Shown: positions 21,401-31,913 of the stretch, piece after piece
Position numbering within the stretch: the stretch's first letter is position 1
Layout of the letters: each line of letters begins with the position of its first letter
Assembly (NCBI GenBank): GCA_963575745.1
Contig: CAUYUJ010011214.1
Location: 346,435-410,434, forward strand
Reading direction: 5' to 3'
Origin: Prorocentrum cordatum
Lineage: Eukaryota > Sar > Dinophyceae > Prorocentrales > Prorocentraceae
DNA: 64,000 bases
The notes under the pieces: generated by a model
Seen by the model: only the letters and a program-made list of their open reading frames with translations
The model's database searches: none
Told to the model about the DNA's origin: nothing
Translations under genes and position numbers: made by a program

Positions 21401-21650
21401 TGGCCAAAGAGGGGTCTCGCAACTTGGTCCAACTTGGTCCAAGGGGATTCGCAGACGGCCTTCAACGTCCTCCACAAAACCTCAAGACGATCGAGAGAGC
21501 CCTCAAGACGGATTTCGGAAGCGCCAGACGGCCCAAGAGCGCCCCTAGACGGTCCAGAGAGTCCCGAAGAAATCCGAAGCGCCTCGAGAACGTAACCAAG
21601 ACGCCCAAGGGGCTCCTCCCAAAGGGTCCTGAAGGCCCAAGGTGTCACGC
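21400..21650 (-). repeat. CTTGGGGCC-family block in inverted orientation
   Basis: On the + strand the cores read GGCCCAAGAGCGCCC, CTCAAGACGGATTTC and CGCCCAAGGGGCTCC. This is the only block of the family clearly on the - strand. Confidence 0.6.
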
Positions 21651-22250
21651 AACGGTCTCCCGTGTTTTTTTCGCACAGTCGCCGCGGAGAATGCTGGGCT
21701 AGCACGGCGGCAGGACTTGCCGCAGCCGGCTTAAAAGCACGCGCAGCGAGCTACAGGGAGCAGGAGTATTAGACACCAAACGTAGTGTTTTGTACGAGAC
21801 GTCGTGGCCTTCAGATCTCTCGGTCCCCCATCTAGCGGGCCACGCATGGCGAGAGGTCTTCCCTGAACCTTCTTAAGGAATGTAAGAAGGCCGCCCACGC
21901 AGGCACAGCATACCTTGCAAAGTTCAAGAAGGGGAAGGTATAGCTGTCCTCCCCTGCCTCCCTTAATTGAAAGGCAGGCTTCATTTCCTTTTTAGCAGGC
22001 CATTGGTCAATTGCGGGGTCCTCCTCCTCCTCTCTTCGTTTTACTCCTTCTCCTTCTCCTCCTCCTCCTCCTCCTCCGCCTTCTCTTTGTGCTTCCCTCG
22101 TCCTCCCGTTATACCCGGTGTCCCTCTCCAGCCAAATTATGTTCTCCCTCTTTCCCGCCTTTACGCTCCTCCTGTTCCCGTCCGGGCAGTTGGACCCCCG
22201 CATATCTCTGGGGCTATAATCGCGGAGCATATGATAAGAGAGTGCCGAAC
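21651..22250. other. No gene recognised; contains a pyrimidine tract
   Basis: Unique-looking sequence with a CTCCTCCTCTTC tract at about 22,018-22,078. Confidence 0.4.
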
Positions 22251-22251
22251 C

Positions 22252-23524
22252 GGAGTTCTATTAATAGGGAAAAATAGAAAACGTGTTTTCCTAGTATTAG
22301 GGAAACATAGACAGCATGTTTACTTATTTATAGGTAAACGCGTTTTCTATATTTTCTTATATTAGTATGAAATAGTGAGGTCCATTTTCCCATATTAGTA
22401 TGGAACAATAGAAAACGTGTTTTCCTATTAATAGGGGGAACATAGAAAACTGGTTTACCTATGAATAGGTAAACGCGTTTTCTATTTTCTTATATTATTA
22501 TGAAATTGTGAATAATAGTTTTCCATATTAATATGGAACAATAGAAAACATGTTTACCTATGAATAGGTAAACGCGCTTTCTATTTTCTTATATTGTTAT
22601 GAACTTGTGAATTCTATTTTTCCATATGAATATGGAAAAAAAGAAAACGTATTTTCCTATTAATAGGGAACAATAGAAGCATGTTTACCTATTAATAGGT
22701 AAACGCGCTTTCTATTTCTTTTTTATTATTGTGAACTTGTGAAATCTATTTTCAATATTAATATGGAATAGCATAGAAAGTGCTGTTTCCTAATAGTATG
22801 GGAAACATAGAAAACATGCTTACCTACTAGTAGGTAAATGCGCTTTCTATTTTTCCCATCTTCATATGAAGTTGTGAAATTTATTTCCGCAATTTTTTAA
22901 GGAACACATAGAAAACTCGTTTTCTATTAATAGGGAAGGGCCGTAACATGTTGACTTGTTCATAGATAAACACGCTTTTAATGTTTCCCATATTAATATG
23001 ATATTGTGAAATATGTTTTCCCTTATCATTCTCGAGAATAGAAAACAGGTTCACCTATGAAAAGGTAAACGCTTTGTGTAGTTGTCCCACCTTAATATGA
23101 TTTTGTCAAATCTATTGCTCCCTTGTTAATATGGAAAAATACGAAGCGCGGTTTCTGTGTTCCCCCTGTGAATGGGAAGCGGTGAAATCAATGTTTCCAT
23201 ATTATCCTGGAAACACATAGAGAGCATGTTCTCATATTATTATGGAAAATCGAAAACTGGGTTACCTATTAATCGGTAAACACGGTTTCCTCTATGAGTA
23301 GGAACCAGTGAAATCGATTTTCTCTACCAATAGGGAAGCTACAAAGCATGATGCCTAATTGTTATGAACATATAGTTACAAAGCTGTTTGTATACACTGT
23401 ATCTTCATAAGAAGGGATGCATTGAAATGATAGCTCCCCATCAGTATGGGGAAATAAAAAGTGTATCTTTATTAATAGGTAAATGCGCTCGTTGTTCCCA
23501 TTCCCATATTAAGAGGGCGCTGCG

Positions 23525-23562
<38 letters not shown>

Positions 23563-23704
23563 GTATATGTATGTGTGTGTATCACACCAAAAGGGCAAGC
23601 AGGAGCCACGTTTGTATTTATAGGGCGCGCAACAACAACGCTCATTCACTTTTCACACGTAAACGCGCTTTATATTTTCCCGCATTATAGGAAATTGTGA
23701 AATA
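22252..23704. repeat. AT-rich array of tandem palindromes (33 bp subunits, 4 per 132 bp unit)
   Basis: Each subunit of about 33 bases centres on TATTAATA or a variant, flanked by complementary arms such as TTTACC/GGTAAA, TTCC/GGGAA and TTCCA/TGGAA. A perfect 22 bp palindrome lies at 22,683-22,704 and an 18 bp one at 22,521-22,538. Linkers are also palindromic (GAAAACGTGTTTTC, AAACGCGTTT). The GGTAAAC landmark recurs at 22,333, 22,468, 22,567, 22,698, 22,833, 22,965, 23,064, 23,275, 23,478 and 23,659. Spacings of 131-135 or 99 fit four or three subunits. Order decays toward the 3' end, and a TA run interrupts at 23,525-23,552. Confidence 0.85.
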
Positions 23705-25800
23705 TGTTTGCCCCCCCTGTCGCGGCGCGATGCGTCTTGCCGCGGCAGCGAGGCGGCTTGCCGCCGCCGCCGCGGCCGCGGCGCCGCGCCGCGTTAGCGC
23801 GCGCGCCCCCCCCCGCGCGCGCGCTCGCGGTGCCCGAGCGAATCCCGCCGCGCAGAGAGTTCCCACTGCGGGGCTGCCCCGTCGCCGCCGCCGCGCGACT
23901 TCTGCGGCGCGCGCGGCATTTCGCGACGCAGGACGGCGACCGGATCGGCGGCGCGTTTCCGCTGCCGCGCGGACGCGGCGCCGCGCGGCGCGCGCCGCCC
24001 CCGCGCGCGCCCGCCGCGCGCGCGTTCGGCGCGCTTCCGCGCAGGATCGCCCGCCTCCGCCACCGCGCGACCCCCTTCAGACGCGGCGTTGCCCCATGCG
24101 GGGCGATGGGGCCCAGCGCCGCCGCCGCGCATCGGTCGCGCCGCGCGGCGCAGCGCGGCGTTCGCCGCACTCGCGCGCGCACGCCTCCTCCCAAGTGGAA
24201 TTTTCTGCGGCGCGATTTCCCCGTCGCCGCCGCCGCGCGGCCGCGGCGCCGCGCGTCGTTTCGCCGCCCGCGCTCGCGCGACCCCTTCGCACATGGTGCC
24301 TTGCCACCCGGGAGGAGCATGCGCCGCTGTCGCGCGACCTTGCCCGAGCACGGCGCATCCCGGTGGAGGGCGGCGGGCCCGGCGCCGCGGCCTCGCGGGC
24401 GGCCGCGGCGCCGCGCGGCGCCCGCCGCCCTCGCGCGCGCACTCGCCGCACCCGCTCGACCCCCGTCGCGTCGGGCGGTTCCCCGCGGGGGGTTGCTCCC
24501 CCCATCCGCCGCCGCGCGCGCGGCGGTTCCCGACCGAGGCGGCGGCCGGGCCCCGCCGCCGCGCGACGCTCGCCGCGCCCGCACCCCCCCTTTCAATCTC
24601 CTGGATTTGTCCTGCGCGCGCATGCTGTTCGCCGTCGCCGCGCGACCCCTCTCGCCTCGGCGCCCCCCGTGCAGGGCGGCGGCTTCGAACCGCCGCGGCC
24701 GCGCGGCGATCGCCACGGCCGCTCCCGCGCGCCCGCCGCGCCCGCGCGACCCCTTCCGCGCTCGGCGCTGCGCCCCCGGCTCGCGTTTGGCGTTTCCCAA
24801 TGCAGGGTTGCCCGTCGCCTCCGCCTCGCGACGCCACCGCGGAGGCGCGGCCGCGGCGCCGCCGCCGCGCGCGGCTTTCTCCGCCCCCGCGCGCTCGGCG
24901 TCTCCCCGCGCAGGTTGGCCTTCCGCCGCGGCCGCGCGGCTCGCCCCGCGCAGGGGGGGGGGGGGGGGGGGCGTCCGATGCAGAGAGTCGGCCGGGCGCT
25001 GCCGCTGAGGCGTCGCGCCCTGCATGCCCGCGCCCGCGTCGCCCCCGCTGCGATTGAAGCAGTGCGCAGTGCGACCGCTCTCCGCGCCAGCGTCGCCGCC
25101 GCGCGGCCGCGGCGCTTGCCGACCCCGCGCGCGCTGGGCGAGCGAGGGCCCCGCCCCCCCCCCCGCGTCGCCGGGCGTATCGTGGGATTGCCCGTCGCAG
25201 CGGCCGCGCGGGCCGCGTCGCGCGCGGCGTCTTCGAATGCGGCGCGGCGGCCCAGCGTCGCCGCCGCGCGCCCCGTGGCGCCGCGCGACGCCGCGCGTCG
25301 CGCGGCGTTCGTCGCGCCCGCGCGAGTCCTCTCGCGCTGGGCGTTCGCCCCTGCTGCAGGATGAACTGCCCTCCACCGCCGCCGCGCAGCGCCCGGCCTG
25401 ATCCGCGAATGGCGTTTTCCCGCGCGGCGCGGATGCGAGGCGCCGCTGCTGCGCGGCTGCAGCCCCGCGCGGCGCCCGCCGCCCCCGCGCGCGCACGTCG
25501 CGCCCGCGCGCCCGCGCCCGGCATTTCCCGCGCGGTTGCCCCTCGCAGCCGCGGCGCGTCCCCGCCCCCGCCGTTCGCCGCGCCCGCGCGCCATCTCGTG
25601 CCCGTCATTTTTCTGGACGGCGTCTCGGTACCTCCCGCGCGCGCGGTGTGCGCTCGGCGCGCGCTTCTCGCGCGGTCGCGCGCTCTCGGTGCATTAGGCA
25701 GGCCCGTGGGCTGCGTCCTGCTCGGTGCTTCTCGTGCGCGCGCGCATGCGCGATCGCGCGCGCGCTGTCCTTCGCGAGCCCGACGCGATTCGCCAACGCG
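23705..25800. repeat. 2.1 kb block of almost pure G+C, quasi-repetitive
   Basis: GCCGCCGCCGCGCG, GCGCGCGCC and CGCGCGACCCCTTC words recur throughout, separated by short less extreme words such as TTTCCC.ATGCAGGG. CpG is everywhere. Open frames of several hundred codons exist at once on both strands (the longest - frame runs from 26,646 to 23,794), as expected when stop codons, which need A and T, are absent. I see no conserved domain in any frame. Confidence 0.8.
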
Positions 25801-26170
25801 GTAGCATTTGGAGTACGGCGCCCCGTGCGTCACACTTGTCTTTGCCCCCCCCTCATTCTCCGCCCCCCCCATCCTCTCTGGCCCGCGGGCGCCGTGGACC
25901 CCGGGCCCCATCCCACCCCCTTCCCTCCTCCCCGATCCAGCCCGGGCAGGCGAAGCCGGCGGCGCCCTGGGGTCTGGGGGCTGGGCCGCCGAGTCTTCAC
26001 AGGCATGGGGGCCGCCTGGCGCTTTCGGGGTGTACCTGGCCCCCTTCGGTGTTGTTTGCGGGGCCTTGCCCAGTGGGTGCTCGGTTGGTGGGTTGCCCCC
26101 CCCGGGTCCGCGCGGTGGACAGCGCCTCACTTGGCCACCTGCGCGGCGGATCCGCTCGGAGGGGCGCGCG
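25801..26170. other. No gene recognised
   Basis: GC-rich transition between the G+C block and the 22 bp minisatellite. Confidence 0.4.
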
Positions 26171-26173
26171 GCC

Positions 26174-26524
26174 TGGCCGAACTTGCTGCGCGGTTCGGGC
26201 AAATGTTCTGCAAGGTCTGGGCAAACGTTCTGCGCGTTCTGGGGAGACATTCTGCTCGGTCTGGGCGAGCGTTCTGCGCGGTTTGGGCAAACGTTCCGCA
26301 AGGCGTGGGCACATGTTCTGCATGGTTTGGGCAAGCGTTCTGCGTGGTCAAGCAGGCGTGCTGCGCAGTCTGGGCAAATGATCCGCGCGATCTGGGCAAA
26401 CGCGCAGCACGGTCTGGGCCGAATCTCCGCGCGGTTTGGGCAAACCTTTACATGGTCTAGGCAAACGTTCCGCACGGTCTGGGCAGACGTTCTGCACGGT
26501 CTGGGCAAACGCTCTGCAATGCGA
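26174..26524 (+). repeat. 22 bp minisatellite, about 16 units
   Basis: Unit GGGCAAACGTTCTGC.CGGTCT, counted from 26,197 to 26,524 with an extra diverged unit at 26,174. Length is nearly constant at 22 bases, with one or two 21-base units. Because 22 is not a multiple of three, the encoded peptide (AVWANV..) drifts between frames, arguing against a coding repeat. Confidence 0.9.
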
Positions 26525-26990
26525 TGCGCGTACTCATTCCCGTCAGCTGTCTTCCGCACTCCTTCAAAACAACGCTGAAAAAAACAAAAAAGGGAACGGG
26601 TCCGTTTGGAGGGGGCGATCTGGGTTCGGAGGGCGGTTGGCAGCAATTGCGCTTCGCCGACGCCGCTCCGGGCGCGCCCGAATCATCCTGAACGGCCGTT
26701 GGCGGCCCCGACTCATGGCCCGAAAGCCATTCGGAGACACGGGCATTGGCAGTGGCCCCCTCCCCCCCTCCTCCGCAGGCCAGCCGAAACACAAATTCGT
26801 TGGAACTCAATCCATGGGCTGCTAAAGCTTCGTACATTTGTTTTTTCCCGGTGGATACTGCCCCGACGGCGTTTGCGCGGCGCTTCTGTCGCGCCCCGCA
26901 GGGGCTATAGCGCGCCGCGCACGTGCAAGTTCATTGCTGCGCCCGTGCTCGGCCAGACGCGTGCTCGCGATGTTCGCTTCCTCCTGGTCC
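26525..26990. other. No gene recognised
   Basis: Unique-looking sequence. An overlapping - frame (26,564-26,837) shows no motif. Confidence 0.4.
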
Positions 26991-26991
26991 T

Positions 26992-27031
26992 CCTCATCCT
27001 CCTCCTCCTCCTCCTCCTCCTCCTCCTCCTC

Positions 27032-27063
<32 letters not shown>

Positions 27064-27116
27064 ATTCCTCCTCCTCCTCCTCCTCCTCCTCCTCCTCCTC
27101 CTCCTCCCCCTCCTCC
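26992..27116 (+). repeat. (TCC)n trinucleotide tract
   Basis: CTCCTCCTC with a few TTC and TTA interruptions. Confidence 0.95.
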
Positions 27117-27354
27117 CCCAATTCGCCCACCTCCCCCGCCTCCCCCCATATTGCCCTCGATATCGTCGTCTTCGCCTTCCCTCAATGGGCGGGCTTGTAG
27201 ATTGGAATCATTCGGGTTTGCGGGGCCACGTGAGGCCACATCGGCGTCGTGAGGTAGTCTGGATCACGAGACAAGAGACAACGTAAAGTCAACTGTTTGC
27301 CATGGGATCATCCAGTGGCCATGGCTTCGTCTCGTCCCCGAATGGAAGGGAAGA

Positions 27355-27605
27355 AAAGATGTTGCTGATGATGATGGTGATGATGATGAGGATGAGGATG
27401 AGGATGAGGCGGAGGAGAATAAGTATGACGATGAGGAGGAGGAACATGAAAAGGAGGATCGGGGAGGCCGCATGGGCCGTCTTGAGGCCGCTGAGCGTCC
27501 TGGAGGTGTTGTTTGGCCGTTTGTCGCGCCTCTTGGAACGTCGCAGTGGCCTCTTGGGCCCTTTTGGGCCTGTCTGGGTGCTGAGGCCTCTGGGAATGAT
27601 CCCGT
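27355..27605 (+). repeat. (GATGAG)n tract followed by a short CTTGGGCC-family block
   Basis: GATGATGGTGATGATGAGG at about 27,366-27,415 is followed by CCGTCTTGAGGCC and CTCTTGGGCCCTTTTGGGCC from 27,476. Confidence 0.7.
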
Positions 27606-28246
27606 GACTGGCTTCGAAAGGTCTGCGATCACCTTCAGGAAACATGCAAAACTCGGTGGGGAAATCCCGAAATTTTGGGGGTTGCCCCCCAAACATTCGT
27701 TCTGTCAAGACAGGGGAATCACAGGCTTGATGACGCTCCAAATCGTGCCTCTCGGCACGGTGGCGGATGACCGCATTGTTTGGTTTGTCTCAATTCATCC
27801 AAACCTCCCCCCCCCCCTCCCCTGAGGCAGTTTCGCGAGGATGTCTCAAATGAAAACGCCGGAACGGGCTTTGCCGTCCGCCTCAGTTGGTCACGTCCCT
27901 CCCCCTGTTCCTGCACGGGCCGCCGGCTCTCCCTCCTGGGGGGGCCGGCTACACTGACCTGCAGCGGGGGAAGGCGAAGTGGCCAGTTGCGGTGCAGTGG
28001 TGCGGAGGCGCTGGCTGGTTTCCGCTTTCGCTGAAGCACCCCCGTTCGGGGCTCGCGTTTTCTCCCCCCCTCCTTCCCCCGCGCAGCCTTTGTGCTTGGT
28101 CAGGAGGTCCAAAAGTTCCTTGGAAATGGTGCATGGTGGGCGGTCGGCGGACCAATTTCCTCGCATGCCGGGGTCAAGATGACGTGCGTTCACAAGACAA
28201 ATTGCTTCAAACAGCGTTAGTCGCCCTCCGTTCGTTGTTCCAACAA
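27606..28246. other. No gene recognised
   Basis: Unique-looking sequence. Frames at 27,887-28,249 (+) and 27,891-28,193 (-) compete and have no motif. Confidence 0.4.
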
Positions 28247-28345
28247 TGAAAGCGCGTTTACATATTCACAGGTGAACATGTTTTCTCTTTCTCCTTACTA
28301 ATAGGAAGCACGCTTTCTTTTTTTCCCTATCAATAGAACTTACGT
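28247..28345 (-). repeat. Solo, inverted copy of the palindromic AT repeat
   Basis: The reverse complement contains GAAAACATGTTCACC and GTAAACGCGCTTTC in the order and spacing seen at 22,550-22,580, followed by two more subunit-like segments (CTAATAGG, CCCTATCAATAG). It lies 4.5 kb from the main array. Confidence 0.7.
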
Positions 28346-28514
28346 TCGGGGCTCTCTTGTCATGTGCTCCGGGATTGCAATCCTGGCGCTGCCCCTTTTG
28401 CTTTTTCTCTCTCCTCTTGCCCCGGTTGCCCCATGTCCACCTACCTCCTGCCCCCTCGCCCCAAACGCCTCTACGCGCAGGTTGCCAGGGGTTCGGGCGC
28501 GGCAGGGCAGGAAG

Positions 28515-28695
28515 AGTGGATGGAGAGAGGAGGAGGGGGTGGGGGAGGGGGAGGAGGAGGAGGAGGAGGGAGGAAGGAGGGGGAAGGCGCGGAGGAGAGA
28601 AGAAAAGAAAGGAGGAGGAGGAGGAGGAGGAGGATCAGGAGAGGTGGGGGGACGATGGGGAAGAGGAGGAGGAGGGGGGGGCTGAGGGGGGAGGG
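28515..28695 (+). repeat. Purine tract (GGAGGA)n
   Basis: GGAGGAGG with GGGGG and AAAGAAAGG interruptions. Confidence 0.9.
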
Positions 28696-28964
28696 AGCAT
28701 CGGTATCAATGACGGGGCGCTCGCGTGCATTGACCAGGGTTCGTTCGAATTTGTTTCGCAAATGTTCGCGCGAATCTCCTTCGCATTAACCTCCGACCCT
28801 CCATCTCTCCAAACTCCGCCGCAGGCGCCCGGAATAAGAATACTTTCAAATTGCGGCCGTGCCCCCAAATTGGAGGCATACCCCCGGAATCCCAGGGGCC
28901 CCAACGGATTCTGTTGGTTTCTGGAGGGTTCCTCCAACCCCCCCTCCTGGAAGATTCCTTCCTG

Positions 28965-29158
28965 GACGCTCTCTTGGAGCCGTTTTGGGCCGTCTTGGAA
29001 GCCGCTAGGGCCAAAGGGCCGTCTCGAGGCCATCTTAGGTCGACTTGCATCTTGGGCTGTCTTGATTCGGTCTTGGGCCATCTTGGCGGCCCTGGTGACC
29101 AGCTAGGGCCAGTCGGCAGCCATCTCGGACTCCTCGGAGCCCACGACGACGACGACGA

Positions 29159-29220
<62 letters not shown>

Positions 29221-29705
29221 GTCAACCACCAAGGTCTTTGCAGATCATTCGCTCTGACGGCGTCACGTCTTGAAGGCTTCTTGGGGCCATCGCGGGGCAC
29301 TCATGGGGCATCTTGGATGGTTTTGAGGCCCTCTGGGTGCTCTCTTGGGGCTCTCTTGGGCTCTTGGGGCGCTCTTGGGGCCCTCTTGGAGGCGTTGGAG
29401 GGTCCTCTTGGGGCCATCTTGGAGGCCTCTTTGGCCCTCCTGGGGCTCCCTTGAAGCCCTCTTGGGGCGCTGTTGTGGCTCTCTTGGGTCTCTCTTGGGG
29501 CCTTCTTGGAGGCCTTGAGGGCGTTCTTGAGACCATCAGCCAAAGAAAGGCGGGGTAATCAGTCACCGCCCCCCCCGTCCGGACCCAAAAATGAACTTCT
29601 TGGGCCGCTCTTGGGGCGGTCCGGGGCGCTCTTGGGGCGGTCTGGGGGCCCCCCTGGGCCCCTTTTGGGGCCTTATTGGGCCATATTGGAGCCAGCTTGA
29701 GGCCT
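28965..29705 (+). repeat. CTTGGGGCC-family block split by a (CGA)n run
   Basis: Family cores lie at 28,965-29,100 and 29,270-29,705. A 75-base (ACG)n run (29,144-29,218) with one ATG interruption lies between them. The 3' part includes CAGCCAAAGAAAGGCGGGGT at about 29,538, the diverged 3' signature of the composite repeat. Confidence 0.75.
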
Positions 29706-29719
29706 CAAGAATCGTTGTC

Positions 29720-29800
29720 CTCGTCGTCATCATCAAAATCTTCATCGTCATCGTTTTCGCCAGCGTCATCATCATCGCGTCATCGTCACCGTCATCGCCA
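29720..29800 (+). repeat. TCATCG/TCATCA tract
   Basis: Low-complexity TCATC units, interrupted by AAAATCTTC and TTTTCGCC. Confidence 0.75.
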
Positions 29801-29804
29801 CGCA

Positions 29805-29960
29805 ATTCGGCACACCCCTCACACGTTTCGTGGCCCCATAGGGAGCTCCACCGAAGGCCCCAGCGCCGTTGCCCGCATGCGTCACGCACACCTAATTCGG
29901 CACACCGAAGGCCCCAGTGCCGCTGCCTGCATGCGTCACGCACGCCCAATTCGGCACACC
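29805..29960 (+). repeat. AATTCGGCACACC tandem repeat
   Basis: AATTCGGCACACC recurs near 29,811, 29,894 and 29,949. CCGAAGGCCCCAG and GCATGCGTCACGCAC lie between. The first unit matches the inverted copy at 4446-4530. Confidence 0.7.
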
Positions 29961-30179
29961 CCTGTGGCCCATCTTGTGACCTTCGGCGGGCTTCTGGAAA
30001 CGTGTAACGACGAGCCTGGCAAGCGTTTCGGGGCGCCCCAGGGCGGCAGGATTCGGGGCCGCGGCTCCTGGCACGATTATTCTTCAAGCGGCAGGCTTCG
30101 AAGGGCCAGAGGACATTCCACGCAACGCTTAAGGCGCTGGCTCCACGCACCCGTGATATACGACGAAATTATTTGTTGG
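29961..30179. other. No gene recognised
   Basis: Short unique-looking stretch between two repeats. Confidence 0.4.
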
Positions 30180-30660
30180 CGTTTCGCGTATCCCCACCAG
30201 CCCATCCAGAAATGACGCCCAGGCGGTATGATATGATCAGGGAAATGTGGGAACAATGAGGGGGGCCACCGAACCGTGCGAAGGAGGGGGGGCTGGATCG
30301 ATGGATGAGGAAGTGGGGAGAAGGATGATTAGTTGGATGAAGAGGAGGTGGAGGAGGAGGAGGAGGAGGAGAAAGAGGAGGAGGAGGAGGAGCAAGAGCA
30401 ACAGCAAGAGCAAAAGCAAGAGGAGGAGGAGGAGGAGGAGGAGGAGGGCGAGCAAAAGGGCCAGAGACATCTTGGATGTCACTCGAAGTCACATGAGATA
30501 TCTCTGAGGCGCTTCTTGGTGTTGGGGGCCACTTGGTGGCTTCTTTGGGGCCTATTGGTGCCTCTTGGGGCCATCTTGGGGCCGCCGTGGGGGCCCTGGT
30601 GTCCCTCTTGGGACCATCTTGGAGGATATCGATCAAAAAAGGAGTGGGCCTTAATTAGCC
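30180..30660 (+). repeat. Composite repeat, copy 2
   Basis: Same order as 11,173-11,775: a GTTTCGCGTATCCCCACCAG leader, a purine-rich part that here has expanded into GGAGGA (30,345-30,450), CTTGGGGCC cores, then GATATCGATCAAAAAAGG and TTAATTAGCC. Confidence 0.75.
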
Positions 30661-30825
30661 CCGGCTCTCTGGAGCGCTCACAATCGCTTTCTGTTCCCTT
30701 CTTGGGGCGCTATCGGGGCGCTCTTGGACGCTCTCGGGGCCATCATGGGGCCAGATTGGTCTCCTCTGGGGGGGGCCCATTGGACCCTCCTGGGGCCATG
30801 TTCACACCCCAAAATGCAACCGTCG

Positions 30826-31066
30826 TAGGGAGGCCAGTGAGTGAGGATAAGGTTATCGTAGGGAGGCCGCTGAGTTAGGATAAGGTTTTCGCTCGCAGCC
30901 CAATGGATTCGGAGAAGTATTTCGCGCGCAAGCCTGGTGTTAGGATAAGGTTTTCGTGGGGAGGCCAGTGAGTGAGGATGAGGTTTTCGTAGGGAGGCCG
31001 CTGAGTTAGGATAAGGTTTTCGCTCGCAGCCCAATGGATTCGGAGAAGTATTTCGCGCGCAAGCCT
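30826..31066 (+). repeat. 131 bp tandem duplication with a nested 36 bp sub-repeat
   Basis: CGCTCGCAGCCCAATGGATT occurs at 30,890 and 31,021. Within each unit GAGTTAGGATAAGGTTTTCG or a close variant recurs. Confidence 0.85.
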
Positions 31067-31239
31067 CGATGTTGTCGCCGCCCTCGTGGATGTCCTGTTG
31101 GATGGATTGCGCTCTGCTCCAATGTCCTGCTTGGCCCGGCCCGCGCGCCCGCGAGGGTCCGCCCGCCCGGCCCGAGTGTTTCCATTTTCCCAGTAATTCT
31201 GATTACCTCCCTCGTGTTCCCCCCAGACCAAAAGACCCC

Positions 31240-31500
31240 CCAGACCACCATGCCGCCCCCAAGACTACCAGGGTTCCCCCCCGACTACAAGTTCCCCCCC
31301 CGACTACAAGGTCCACCCTCTGGATTACAAGGGCGCCCCTCCCCAGGACTAGAGGGCTTTTTTTTACGTACACCATGCAGTATCCCCGGGAAAGCAAGAC
31401 CCTCCCTTGACTACAATGGCCCCCCCCCCCGCAGACTACAAGGGCCCCCTCCCGGATTACGTTGGGCCCCCCCCCAGACTACACGGGGGTTTTCCCAAAC
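31240..31500 (+). repeat. GACTACAAGGGCCCCCC minisatellite
   Basis: GACTACAAG or GATTACAAG followed by C-runs, about nine units of 20-30 bases with variable C-run length. Confidence 0.75.
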
Positions 31501-31636
31501 TGGACCCCCGAATCCATGGCCCCCGGGACCCTCTGGACCCCCCAGATCCGTGGCCCCAGAGGCCCCCCAAGCGTGTTAGTAGTTCCCCACATCCAAAGTG
31601 GGGTTCTTGTTCCCCGCATCCAAAGTGGGGTTCTTG

Positions 31637-31825
31637 TTTTCTCTGGACACCCCGCGCAGGAACAGGAACCCACCACCATCATCATCATCATCATCACTCA
31701 TTCCTCACTCACTCACTCACTCACTCACACACTCACTCACTCACTCACACACTCACTCGCTCACTCACTCATTCACTCACTCACTCACTCATCAGCACTC
31801 ACTCACTCAGACGCTCATGAGCTCG

Positions 31826-31913
<88 letters not shown>

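Noticed and set aside
26197-26460. WANVLRGLGKR-type repeat protein
   Set aside because: The DNA unit is 22 bases, so the peptide repeat cannot stay in one frame; the similarity of frames is a by-product of the minisatellite.
23794-26646. A 950-codon - strand ORF and a 555-codon + strand ORF over the same DNA
   Set aside because: Both exist because the sequence is almost free of A and T, hence of stop codons. Composition is Ala/Arg/Gly only, frames on both strands are equally open, and the ORF runs into the unrelated 22 bp minisatellite.
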